In this document: one piece after another, positions 1 through 8,578 of the stretch
Layout of the letters: every line of letters starts with the position of its first letter
Position numbering within the stretch: position 1 is the stretch's first letter
Assembly: GCA_963798775.1 (NCBI GenBank)
Contig: CAWCUK010000003.1
Location: 62,001-126,000 of the forward strand
From: CAWCUK01 sp963798775
GTDB taxonomy: Bacteria > Bacteroidota > Ignavibacteria > Ignavibacteriales > Ignavibacteriaceae
Direction of reading: 5' to 3'
Length of the DNA stretch: 64,000 nt
Notes under the pieces: model-generated
Database searches by the model: none
The model's input: the letters and a program-made list of their open reading frames with translations, nothing else
What the model was told of the DNA's origin: nothing
Made by a program: the position numbers and the translations under genes

Positions 1-578
1 GCTCCTAACACATGCATATATCTTGCAAGCCAATGCCAAGCAAGTGCTCCGCTTAAAATATTCCCGTCGTTTACTATTTGTGTCCATTTATCGGGATTTT
101 CGGTTGCTACCAATACAGCAACAAAAATTGCCGGAACAATTAGAAGAAGTATAAGCGCGAAAAGGCCTAACGACAAATGAAGATATGGGTGAACTTTTAT
201 TTTATGCCCGAGTGTATCTAAAATAACAAATGAAACCACAAGCAGAATAATTATAGAGAGCCAAAAAGGAGCAAAGAAATTTATTCCGGTAAAAAAAGGG
301 ACAGTATGATAAACCTGGAACAACAGCAGTGTTCCTACTCCTAAAACAACAGCAAGACTTTTATGAGCCGTAAAAGTTTTTAGGATTTTTTTATCCCAGC
401 GAATTTCATCCAACCTATTTTTCCATAAAGGATGAAATAAATAGTAGAGTGAGAGTATTGCGGTCCCAAGCATTAAAAGGACAAATATCATATGCAGCAG
501 GAAAAGAGTAAATAGTAAAACCTGCATAAAATCATAAGCAATTGGTCGGCCTAATAGTACATCAATTAAATTATTCAT
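1..578 (-). CDS. Membrane subunit of a cytochrome bd-like oxidase, partial
   Basis: This is the 5' part (about 192 residues) of a gene running off the left edge. It starts at the ATG whose A is also the last base of the upstream gene's TAA stop, so the two are translationally coupled. At least five hydrophobic segments are visible (about residues 17-40, 72-95, 100-122, 133-158 and 175 on), with membrane His residues such as the one in AWHWLARYMH. No soluble domain is seen in this part. The pairing with the next gene, itself CydA-like with a fused heme c domain, suggests the second membrane subunit of a bd-superfamily oxidoreductase. The assignment rests on context and topology, not on a diagnostic motif. 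Confidence 0.6.
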   Translation of the reverse strand, partial: MNNLIDVLLGRPIAYDFMQVLLFTLFLLHMIFVLLMLGTAILSLYYLFHPLWKNRLDEIRWDKKILKTFTAHKSLAVVLGVGTLLLFQVYHTVPFFTGINFFAPFWLSIIILLVVSFVILDTLGHKIKVHPYLHLSLGLFALILLLIVPAIFVAVLVATENPDKWTQIVNDGNILSGALAWHWLARYMHVLG

Positions 579-1939
579 TATTTATCACCCCTTTCTGTAA
601 GTTTAAACCGGGAGAGTGATTGGGGCTTATATTTACCCAGACTTAGCTCATAAAGAAAACTTGCCATTGTTCGTCTTTCTTTATCCGTACCGGCAAAAGG
701 AGGCATAAAAGGGCCAATATCTTGTGTATGCCCTATTAAAACATAAATACCGTCTTCCGATCTTCCCCTCACTCTATCGGCAATGTCATTTAATCCATTT
801 ATCGTATGGCAGGAAGAACAATTCTTAAAAAATAAATATGTTCCCTGTTTTATCAGATCGGGTTTGTCTATAGTATTATTATACCAATAGGAATTCTGCA
901 GCATGCCTTCTTTATCAAAATGAGGTTTTTCCTGCAGTAGAACTTGGTTTGCGTACATATAACCGGGCATTAAATAAGGCCCCCGGATAAATTCTCTTAT
1001 TCTTTCAAATTCAGTAACAAAGGCAAATGAAAATATTAAAACAATTATAGTTAATAATTTCATCATCATTGTAGATTTTCCGATGGAAAGAAAGGTAAAG
1101 AGGAAAAGCAGCCCAATACCTACAAAATTTGTAACCCAAAAAACCCAAGGCGTTTGCGCCAGATGAGAAGTTAGTACCGCTGTAATTGAATGAACTTGAA
1201 AAGTCATCGGAATTTCTTGAATATACCACCATATAGTAACAACACAAATAATTAAACTTACAAGCCCGATTTTTCCGAATAAACTTAAAACTTCTCTTTT
1301 AAATTCATTCCCGTTTTTCTTACTGAATAAGAGATACGTAATTAAGAAAACTACTCCCAGAAAAGTTCCCATTGCTAAACGGAAAATTAATTGGGGAAGA
1401 AAGGTCGGATTATAGAAAGCTGAAGAAAAAGATTTATCCCACGGCCATACATTTGAAGTAAGCATAAAACCTAAAATACCCGTAATAAAAAAAGCAGAAA
1501 TTACTCCTAAAACAGTGTAGGAAAAACCCAGCATAATGTGTTTCTTCTTTTTATTTTTCCAGCTATCCCAGGTAAAATAATAAATTAACAGGCCTATTAC
1601 TTCCAGAGTAAATACAATCCATTCCAAAAACCAAGGCCAGAAAAAGACCCGCAGCATAGAACCAATTCCGGTTGGAGAAAGAGAGTTAGTAGTAAACCAG
1701 ATTCCCACGCCGGTAAGAGAACTTACTCCGGTTATAATTATTACAGTGGGTTTAATTAATCTTTTAGCAAAATTTTCCCATTCTTCCGAATTTTTTTTAA
1801 CTCCTATATATTCACATAAAACAATAAAAGTAAATAAACCTATTGCCAACCCGTGGCTTAACAAAACATGAATAACAGCATTGGTTCCTATAACCATTCC
1901 GTTACCTAAATAGGGAAATTGGTAAATTGGAAAATCCAT
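578..1939 (-). CDS. CydA-like membrane cytochrome with C-terminal cytochrome c domain
   Basis: The protein has 453 residues. Roughly 350 N-terminal residues form eight or nine membrane segments, followed by a periplasmic cytochrome c domain with heme motif CSSCH at 374-378 and a likely axial Met in FMPPF at 411-415. The membrane part loosely resembles the CydA fold: an early His-bearing helix, then WFTTN followed by an FxWPWFLEW..FxLE segment. I saw no CydA Q-loop. Members of the bd superfamily without quinol site and with c-type heme are known (OR-C and OR-N types). The likely role is electron transfer from a c-type donor to oxygen or another acceptor. It overlaps the downstream membrane subunit by one base, and a TsdA-like cytochrome lies upstream. 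Exact subfamily is uncertain. Confidence 0.65.
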   Translation of the reverse strand: MDFPIYQFPYLGNGMVIGTNAVIHVLLSHGLAIGLFTFIVLCEYIGVKKNSEEWENFAKRLIKPTVIIITGVSSLTGVGIWFTTNSLSPTGIGSMLRVFFWPWFLEWIVFTLEVIGLLIYYFTWDSWKNKKKKHIMLGFSYTVLGVISAFFITGILGFMLTSNVWPWDKSFSSAFYNPTFLPQLIFRLAMGTFLGVVFLITYLLFSKKNGNEFKREVLSLFGKIGLVSLIICVVTIWWYIQEIPMTFQVHSITAVLTSHLAQTPWVFWVTNFVGIGLLFLFTFLSIGKSTMMMKLLTIIVLIFSFAFVTEFERIREFIRGPYLMPGYMYANQVLLQEKPHFDKEGMLQNSYWYNNTIDKPDLIKQGTYLFFKNCSSCHTINGLNDIADRVRGRSEDGIYVLIGHTQDIGPFMPPFAGTDKERRTMASFLYELSLGKYKPQSLSRFKLTERGDK

Positions 1940-2001
1940 ACAACATCTCCTTCTTAAACAGAAATAATCAAATCATCGGATTTAATTATGCTCATAATAT
2001 T

Positions 2002-2823
2002 TTACCGCAAGTTTGTCTTTATTTCATTCTTAGAATTATTAAAATTCGGTCTTGGCCTTGAAATTAAAAAAGCCGCCACATTCAAAGCTTCTGGCACAGA
2101 TAAAGTGGGATTTCCCTTCGGCATAAACCTATAGGCAAATCTTGCAAGAGTGTAAACTTTGTTAAGTTTTGAACTATCGCTAAATGAATCTTTTCCCCAA
2201 ACGGCGGGTGCTATCAAAGTACCTACTCCGCCGTCTCCATGGCACTGCAGGCATTTTTGAATATAAACCTTTTCTCCTTTGGTGGCATCAGGGATTTGAT
2301 TTCCCTTTAATGAATCTAATCCAAGCCAGGGAGGCGCTGCTTCTTTAGGAATATCTTTTGAAATGTATTTAAAATATTCTAAAAGACTTTGCATATCTGA
2401 TCCACCGGCGGGAAGCGCTGTTCCATTTAAACTTTTTTCAAAACATTCGTTTACAAGATTGATTATTTGTTCATTATTATATTTTGATGTTACCCCAACA
2501 AAAGAAATTGATTTCCGATCCCGGCCCGAATTAAAATGACAATTGCTGCATGTTAAATTATTTCCCACATGATCGGGGAGATACTCTTTTGTATTTGCCA
2601 GAATATTATATCCTCTTAAAACTTTTGATTTTATATTTGAAGGCGCGTCTTCTAATGGAGGGGGACTGAATATTATCGCTGTTTCTATTTTATTATTATT
2701 TTTTTCTAATTGGATTGGTTTTGCTTTATTGAAGTTGATTAGATTGCTGTAGAAAAAAATGATTGCGAGAACTAAAATAACTGTACCAAAAAATAAAGAA
2801 GCAATCAACTTGTTATTATTCAT
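2002..2823 (-). CDS. Diheme cytochrome c, thiosulfate dehydrogenase (TsdA)-like
   Basis: The chosen ATG at 2823 gives 273 residues and is preceded by an AGGAG ribosome binding site; an upstream ATG at 2865 has no such site. The N terminus has one hydrophobic anchor or uncleaved signal. Heme motifs are CSNCH at 92-96 and CLQCH at 191-195. The text around the first heme (VGNNLTCSNCH) and the later NECFEKSLNGTALP segment match the TsdA family, in which a Cys in this area is an axial heme ligand; C127 is the candidate here. The linker between them is shorter than in typical TsdA. TsdA enzymes interconvert thiosulfate and tetrathionate in the periplasm. Probably co-transcribed with the downstream bd-like genes, so it may be their electron donor. 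Confidence 0.7.
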   Translation of the reverse strand: MNNNKLIASLFFGTVILVLAIIFFYSNLINFNKAKPIQLEKNNNKIETAIIFSPPPLEDAPSNIKSKVLRGYNILANTKEYLPDHVGNNLTCSNCHFNSGRDRKSISFVGVTSKYNNEQIINLVNECFEKSLNGTALPAGGSDMQSLLEYFKYISKDIPKEAAPPWLGLDSLKGNQIPDATKGEKVYIQKCLQCHGDGGVGTLIAPAVWGKDSFSDSSKLNKVYTLARFAYRFMPKGNPTLSVPEALNVAAFLISRPRPNFNNSKNEIKTNLR

Positions 2824-3260
2824 AATTTCTCCTAGCGATAGCACGAACAAAATAGTATGTTTCACTTCATTGTGAAATATACTGTTATTAGAGGTGAATT
2901 TTAAACTATAGAAAGTAGATGTGTCCGGTTGTGACGTAAAATAAAAACAACAAATAGGGTGATGTTCTTAAATTAAAAGGAGTTATTTCTGCTTTTTTTA
3001 TGCTTTATTATTTACGTGTATTTGAAAATTTTTATAAGCGGGGAATAATTACAAAAAGCGGAACAAATCCTGCGGCAATTATCAGCGGAATATTTATGTT
3101 AAATGGAATAAAAAAGTTTGTCATTTCAAAATAGATAATTGAACAAGTAGTTAGCTGCTCTGCTTCATATTTATAAATTTTGTACCAATTCTCATCCGAT
3201 TTATAGGCTTTCACAATTCTAATTTCAAGATCCCGCTTAAAATATCAGATAAGCAAGAAA
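2824..3260. other. Intergenic region between diheme cytochrome and NAGPA-type gene
   Basis: This stretch should hold the promoter of the minus-strand cytochrome operon just upstream of 2823 and the 3' end of the glycosidase transcript. No clear hairpin terminator or sigma-70-type promoter was recognised. A 60-codon reading frame lies in it and is listed separately with low confidence. Confidence 0.4.
3032..3214 (-). CDS. Possible small membrane protein (60 aa), doubtful
   Basis: The frame begins with GTG and has no convincing ribosome binding site. The last 30 residues are hydrophobic (FFIPFNINIPLIIAAGF onward), which could be one membrane segment, but AT-rich DNA easily gives such strings. 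A 44-codon frame on the other strand overlaps it. It lies 46 bases downstream of the glycosidase gene on the same strand. I recognise no family, and it may be spurious. Confidence 0.2.
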   Translation of the reverse strand: MKAYKSDENWYKIYKYEAEQLTTCSIIYFEMTNFFIPFNINIPLIIAAGFVPLFVIIPRL

Positions 3261-4415
3261 TTATTTTGATTTTATTAATAAAAGAGCGTTCCCAACGGCT
3301 CTTTCGCCGGACTTGTCTGAAGGATTATTTACAACCTCTCCATTTAAAACCATTGTTGTAGATCCGCCCCCGTCCAAATTTATACCTTGGTAAATTCCTT
3401 GTAAAATCATTAGATCGGCAAATTCTTTTAAAGACATTCCGCTGCTCGACTCTTGTCTGCCGTCTACGGTAATAAAATAAAGTTTTGTACTGTCATGCGA
3501 AAAACCGATTCCGGTTCTCGGATGTTTAACAACCGAAAATGAATGAGAAGTTACTTCAGCGGAATCACTATCCGCAATATTTTTACCGTTTTTAACTAAA
3601 CGGGGAAATCCGCCGGTGGAAGAATAGATATTATAATAATATGGATGAAGGCGAAGCAGAACTTTTATTGTATCATTTTCCTTTATATGGGAAAATAAAT
3701 CTTCCGCCTTTTGGTAGCTTGAGGAAAGAACATAATTCCCATCTTCAATAGAATTTTCCCCGGAATGATGAACTTCAACATGAGCGATAAAAATTAAAGT
3801 ATCGCCTGCTTTTCCGATTGGATTTAATGATAATTCTGAAACATTAAATTTTTCTGCCGGCGTTTTTTCTCCCTGGAAATGATTATACAAAGTTATTGAA
3901 GAACTATCTGTTTTTGAATTTACTCTTTTAACCTTGAATTCCTTCTTATCGCGCGTCCAAAGCTTCCCGGAAAAAGCAAACCGTTCGATTAGAGGTTTGT
4001 TATCTTTTGTAATTGCAAACTGTGAGCGAATTTTTTTAGGATTTTTAACCGTAATTGCTTTAACAAATTCTCCCTTTGAAATCATATTATTTGTAACTTC
4101 GCCGCCGGTTTTTATCAGGAAGAAATCTGCGTTTATTCCGGCTATAACATCTCCGTTAAAATTTTTTGAAATCTCGGTTACCTTAGCTCTCGCAGATAAA
4201 CTATCTCCGGCCTCAACCGATTCAATTTTGTAATTATTATTTGTCAAATCGATTTCTAGAAGGTTTGCGGAAATCGTATCTGCTTTCCCTGTGAGATGTT
4301 TATAAATTATACCCGGCGCCACTTCTCTGGTTGTTACATCAAATTTCTGCGCGAATATAATTGAAGGAATTGAGATTAAAACAATGAGGAGAAGCCGAAT
4401 TTGTGATTTTTTCAT
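3261..4415 (-). CDS. Secreted phosphodiester glycosidase (NAGPA/DUF2233) family protein
   Basis: A 384-residue protein with a Sec signal peptide at about 1-22. The NAGPA domain fills the C-terminal two thirds: GINADFF near residue 95, HPRTGIGF near 300, a VDGRQ segment near 318, and the hallmark NLDGGGSTTM near 348, followed by ERAVGNALL at the end. Family members remove N-acetylglucosamine from phosphodiester-linked glycans or act on cell-wall or teichoic-type phosphoglycans. The substrate here is unknown. The product should be periplasmic or extracellular. It follows the M13 peptidase gene on the same strand but is separated from it by a strong terminator, so it likely has its own promoter in 4416-4490. 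Confidence 0.85.
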   Translation of the reverse strand: MKKSQIRLLLIVLISIPSIIFAQKFDVTTREVAPGIIYKHLTGKADTISANLLEIDLTNNNYKIESVEAGDSLSARAKVTEISKNFNGDVIAGINADFFLIKTGGEVTNNMISKGEFVKAITVKNPKKIRSQFAITKDNKPLIERFAFSGKLWTRDKKEFKVKRVNSKTDSSSITLYNHFQGEKTPAEKFNVSELSLNPIGKAGDTLIFIAHVEVHHSGENSIEDGNYVLSSSYQKAEDLFSHIKENDTIKVLLRLHPYYYNIYSSTGGFPRLVKNGKNIADSDSAEVTSHSFSVVKHPRTGIGFSHDSTKLYFITVDGRQESSSGMSLKEFADLMILQGIYQGINLDGGGSTTMVLNGEVVNNPSDKSGERAVGNALLLIKSK

Positions 4416-4492
4416 TTTACTTTAGCTCTTATTTTGATTGAGTAATTTTCAAAAATAGTAAAATTTTAATATCATTTCACTTTGTTTAAAAC

Positions 4493-4528
4493 AAAAAAGA
4501 CTGCCGAGTTTGGCAGTCTTTAAAAAAA
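4493..4528 (-). terminator. Rho-independent terminator of the M13 peptidase gene
   Basis: A 10-bp perfect stem (4496-4505 pairing with 4512-4521; core GACTGCC/GGCAGTC) with a 6-base loop. On the minus strand it is followed by a run of T. It begins about 15 bases after the peptidase stop codon. A-runs on both flanks would also allow action on the other strand. Confidence 0.9.
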
Positions 4529-4542
4529 TAACAAAAATTATT

Positions 4543-6589
4543 TTACCAAATTTTTACAAGTTTGGCTGTAGGGCGTTCCATTTTATCACCGGGGTTAACA
4601 TTAAACGCGGCCCAAAATTCCGGCATATTACTCATAGGCCCGTTTACTCTATATTTTCCGGGAGAATGCGGATCGGTTTTTAATCTTAACATTAAAGCAG
4701 CGTCTCTAATATTATTTTTCCAAACCTGTGCCCAAGCAAGAAAAAATCTTTGCGTTGGAGAAAATCCTTCAACTATTGTATTATTTTTATATTGATCGGT
4801 TTTCTTAAAAGCCGTAAGAGCAACATTAAGTCCGCCCAAATCAGCAATATTTTCACCTTGAGTTAAACTACCGTTGATGTGAAAAGTATCAACAGGTGTA
4901 TAAGAATTAAATTGCTCGACAATTTTTTCCGCGCGCGCGTCAAATTTTTCCGCGTCTTCTTTCGTCCACCAATCTCGCAGATTTCCTTCCGCGTCATATT
5001 GCCTTCCTTCATCATCAAAACCATGAGTAACTTCATGTCCGATAACCGCGCCCATCGCTCCGTAATTTATCGCGTCATCCGCGTTAACATTAAAGAAAGG
5101 AGGCTGAAGGATAGCGGCCGGGAAAACAATTTCATTTTTTGAACCGGAATAATAAGCGTTTACTGTTTGAGGATTCATCATCCATTCAGTTTTATCAACG
5201 GGATTTCCTATTTTATTAAGATTTTGCTTATGTAAAAATTTGCTGATTCGTATCTCATTTTTTAGATAAGAATCTCGTTTTGTTTGCAAACCGGAATAAT
5301 CTTTCCATTTATCAGGGTAACCGATTTTAACAGTAAAAGCGTCGAGTTTTTTTTGCGCTTCCAGTTTTGTTGCTTCGCCCATCCAATCAAGAGCTTTTAT
5401 TCTCTCTCCCATAGCATTTAAAAGGTTATGAACGATTTTAACAGCGCGCTCTTTGGCTTCGGGTGGAAAAGCTTCTTTAACATAAAGTTGTCCGAGCGCT
5501 TGCCCCAATAATCCATTCACAGTTCTTAAAACTACTTTCCAACGGGGCTGCTGAACTTTTAATCCGTTTAAGAATTTGCCTCCGAAATCAAAATTTTCAT
5601 CAACAAATTTTGAACCGAGGAAGTTGGAATATTCGCGAATAATATCCCATTTAAGATAAGCCTGCCAATCTTTTATGGAAACATCATCTATCATTTTACT
5701 TACTTCTTTAAAAAATTCCGGCTGGCTTACATTTATTTCATTAAAACCCGGTGCGTTAGTTTCACTGAAATAATAATTCCAAGCAAAATTAGGAGCTAGT
5801 TTAGAGAATTCCGTAACAGACATTTTATTATATGTCTTTTTCGGATCTCTCATTTCAACGCGGCTCATTGATGCCTTTGCGAGACGAGTTTCAATCCCCA
5901 TAATTGAGTTAGCAAAGCGTTGAGCTGTTTGCGCGTTTTCTCCCGCAAGTATAAAAAGATTTTTTATATGAGCTTGATATTTATCTCTGATTTCTTTGGA
6001 ACGGGCATCATCATTTAAATAATAATCTCTGTCCGGCAAACCGAGCCCGCTTTGTGAAACCTCGGCAATATTCATAGAGCTGTTTTTTGCGTCGGTACTA
6101 GCGTAAAATGCGAATAAAGAATTTGCCCCGAAAGAATGCAGATAAGCCAGTTCTTTTATTAAATCTTTTTTTGTTTTTATTTTATCTATTTTTTGAAAAT
6201 CTTCTTTTAAAGGAGCGGCGCCTTCATTTTCTATTTTCACAGTGTCCATTCCGGTGTAGAAAAGATCACCGACTAATTTATTCATGCTTCCCTCTTTAGC
6301 ATTTTTGCTTGCGGCGGCATCTTCTAAATATCTCTTTTAAAATTTTATAGTTATTTTCGGTTAAAACCTCAAAACTGCCCCAGCGGCTATATTCATCGGG
6401 AACCGGATTTTCTTTAATCCATTTTCCCACCGCGTAATCGTAAAAATCATTTGAGGGATTTACTGTTGTATCCATTCCGTTTTTATCGAAAGCTTTTTCT
6501 TCCCCATTTCCTTCCGCATATACTACTGCAAAAGTAACAAGAAAAGAAAATAATATGAGAAAAAACTGTTTTATTATTTTATTGTTCAT
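4543..6589 (-). CDS. pepO: M13 family zinc metallopeptidase (PepO/neprilysin type), frameshifted
   Basis: Two frames together make one exported M13 peptidase of about 681 residues. The first (6589 to about 6325) carries the signal peptide and the N-terminal family signature DFYDYAVGKW. The second (to 4543) carries zinc motif GHEVTH near residue 518, the third ligand region ENIADLGG, and substrate-binding NAYYSGSKNEI. The frames join if one T is removed from the TTT run at about 6325-6327, giving ILKEILEDAAAS, the normal family sequence. The full length is right for the family and every catalytic motif is intact, so a sequencing error is more likely than decay. The product degrades peptides in the periplasm. 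Isolated gene with its own terminator at 4493-4528. Confidence 0.88.
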
Positions 6590-6710
6590 TATCCACCCGT
6601 TTAATTAGTAATAGTGATTAGTCGTGCAAAAAATAATAAAGTTCAGTCTTAATTCTAAAGGAAATATTCGGTACTTGAAGATATTTTTTTAGCTGCAGAC
6701 AGATTTTAAA

Positions 6711-6738
6711 TTAAAAGACGGGATTTGAAGCCCGTCTT
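6711..6738 (-). terminator. Rho-independent terminator of the YbaK-type gene
   Basis: An 8-bp stem (AAGACGGG at 6715-6722 with CCCGTCTT at 6731-6738) and 8-base loop. On the minus strand it is followed by TTTTAA. It lies 9 bases after the stop codon of the deacylase gene. Confidence 0.85.
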
Positions 6739-6747
6739 ATTATTGTT

Positions 6748-7221
6748 TTACAATCTGCTGAGAAATGAAGCATGAACAATTTTAGGCTGTACAAGCCGTT
6801 CAAAATCCTTAAAATCCATTTTAATTAATTCTGAATGAGAACCGGCATTAAAAGCAATTTCCTCATCTTCGGTTAAAGTTGCGGAGACAAAAACATCCAT
6901 CGCATATAAATTGCCAAAAGGAGGCATCGCTCCGACTTCGCAATCGGGGAATTTATCTTTAAATTCCTGTTCGCTTGCAATACGGACGCTTTCGCTTTCC
7001 ACAATATCTTTTATTTCCTCAACATCAATTTTATGAGAAGCGGGAACAACAATCATTGCCATTTTCCCGTCAATTTTAATCATAACGGTTTTGGCTAATT
7101 CTTTTCCCGGAATATGTGCGCGAGCGGCTATTTCCTGCGCGGTATAAGCGACTGAATGCTGAATAGTGCGGTATTTGATTTTATTCTCATCCAGGTAGTT
7201 TTTTAATTTTGACGCGTTCAT
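6748..7221 (-). CDS. YbaK/ProX-type aminoacyl-tRNA deacylase domain protein
   Basis: The ATG at 7221 is chosen because it follows a strong GAGGAGG site; the longer frame to 7275 has none. The 157-residue product is a stand-alone YbaK domain: a conserved TAQEIAARAHIPG stretch, the Lys of the KTVMIKIDG strand used in trans-editing, and GAMPPFG near the C-terminal third. Family members hydrolyse mischarged aminoacyl-tRNA (for example Cys- or Ala-tRNA Pro) in the cytoplasm. Which tRNA is the substrate cannot be read from the sequence. Single gene with own terminator. Confidence 0.85.
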   Translation of the reverse strand: MNASKLKNYLDENKIKYRTIQHSVAYTAQEIAARAHIPGKELAKTVMIKIDGKMAMIVVPASHKIDVEEIKDIVESESVRIASEQEFKDKFPDCEVGAMPPFGNLYAMDVFVSATLTEDEEIAFNAGSHSELIKMDFKDFERLVQPKIVHASFLSRL

Positions 7222-7540
7222 AAAACCTCCTCTTATATATAACTTCTTAAAAAAATAATTGCAGAACCTGTTCATTTTTTCCGGAACGCATAATTACTGG
7301 AGATTAAGATTTGATTAAAGGAAATTAAAAAAGAACTTGTGAAGCGGAGAGTATTCTTAAATGAATATAAACTACAAATCCCAGAAATTCAAAACCTAAA
7401 TTTTAGCCGCAACAAAAGAAAATTTATTTTACATATCTTCGTTAATCTATGTAAAAACTAAAATGTATTTAATAATTTATTTTAGCAGGATTTTTTTAAT
7501 TTAAACAGCAACTATTTTCTTTTATTTATTGGAATCAATT
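7222..7540. promoter_or_regulatory. Divergent intergenic region, YbaK-type gene and secreted hydrolase
   Basis: The gap separates two divergent genes and must hold both promoters. It is very AT-rich. No operator-like inverted repeat or small gene was found. The minus-strand gene has a strong ribosome binding site at its right edge of the gene (7222-7232); the plus-strand hydrolase has only weak TTGGAAT ahead of its ATG. Confidence 0.5.
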
Positions 7541-8557
7541 ATGCGAAAATTTGTTACTCTAATTTTAGTAATATTTTTAACTTCTCTTTCATTTTCTCAG
7601 AACTCTCAACAATTTGCAAATCTCGGCCAATTCAAACTTGAAAACGGCAAGATCATCAAAAATTGTAAAATAGGTTACCGCACTTACGGAAAAATTAATT
7701 CCGATTCTTCCAATGTAATTTTATTCCCGACTTGGTTCGGTGGAATTTCTAAACATCTTGCCGGTTTAGTTGGTGCCGATAAATTAATCGATTCTACTAA
7801 ATTTTTTGTAATAACCGTCGACGCTCTCGGTGACGGTGTTTCTTCTTCTCCTTCAAATAGTATAGAGCAGCCACACCGGGAATTTCCCCAATTTTCAATT
7901 CGCGATATGGTAAATTCTCAGCATGAAATGCTGACAAAATTTTTGCACATAAATCATCTTTATGCTGTTGTAGGAGGTTCTATGGGAGGAATGCAGACTT
8001 TTGAATGGATTGTGTCTTATCCCGGTTTTATGGATAAAGCGGTTCCTTATGTCGGTTCTACAAGGCTTGCTTCTGTTGATCTTCTGCTTTGGGAAGCCGA
8101 AATGAGGGCAATTGAAGAAGGATGGAAAAATAACGCGAGCAATGAAGATATGGCAAAAACTGTAGCCGCCATTCAAACTTATGCTTTGCGCACTCCGGAA
8201 TATTATGTTGAAAATGTTCCGCATGAAAAGTTTTATGATTTTTTGAAAAATGTGGATAAAGGATTTGAAAATATTTTCAATTCGTATGACTGGGCTTCTC
8301 AGCTTCACGCGATGCTGGTGCACGATGTTTCAAAGCCTTATGGCGAAGATTTCGAAAAAGCCGCTGCCCGGGTTAAAGCAAAAGTGCTGGTAATTGTTTC
8401 GCAAACCGATCATATAGTAAATCCTACTCCCGCATTAAATTTTGCGAAAATGATAAACGCCGATGTTTTTAAACTGGAAAATAACTGCGGCCATCTTGCA
8501 CCGGGCTGCGAAATGGACAAATTCTCAGAAAAGGTTAGAAATTTTTTAAATAAATAA
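7541..8557 (+). CDS. Exported alpha/beta hydrolase, homoserine O-acetyltransferase (MetX)-like
   Basis: The ATG at 7541 gives a 338-residue protein starting directly with a Sec signal peptide (about residues 1-20); an upstream in-frame TTG at 7529 is less likely. The fold matches MetX: GYRTYGK near the start of the mature part, PTWFGG oxyanion region, nucleophile elbow GGSMGGMQ, acid in VSQTDHIV and base in NNCGHLAPGCE. MetX proper is cytosolic and acylates homoserine, so an exported copy is unlikely to do that and is better called a periplasmic esterase or acyltransferase of unknown substrate. It precedes the two M16 peptidase genes by 21 bases and probably shares their transcript. Confidence 0.78.
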   Translation: MRKFVTLILVIFLTSLSFSQNSQQFANLGQFKLENGKIIKNCKIGYRTYGKINSDSSNVILFPTWFGGISKHLAGLVGADKLIDSTKFFVITVDALGDGVSSSPSNSIEQPHREFPQFSIRDMVNSQHEMLTKFLHINHLYAVVGGSMGGMQTFEWIVSYPGFMDKAVPYVGSTRLASVDLLLWEAEMRAIEEGWKNNASNEDMAKTVAAIQTYALRTPEYYVENVPHEKFYDFLKNVDKGFENIFNSYDWASQLHAMLVHDVSKPYGEDFEKAAARVKAKVLVIVSQTDHIVNPTPALNFAKMINADVFKLENNCGHLAPGCEMDKFSEKVRNFLNK

Positions 8558-8578
8558 TTCTTTACTAATGGAGGAAAA

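Noticed and set aside
7895..8323. A 142-codon frame antisense to the secreted hydrolase
   Set aside because: Shadow of a well-supported gene; translation is rich in His, Phe and Ile without pattern.
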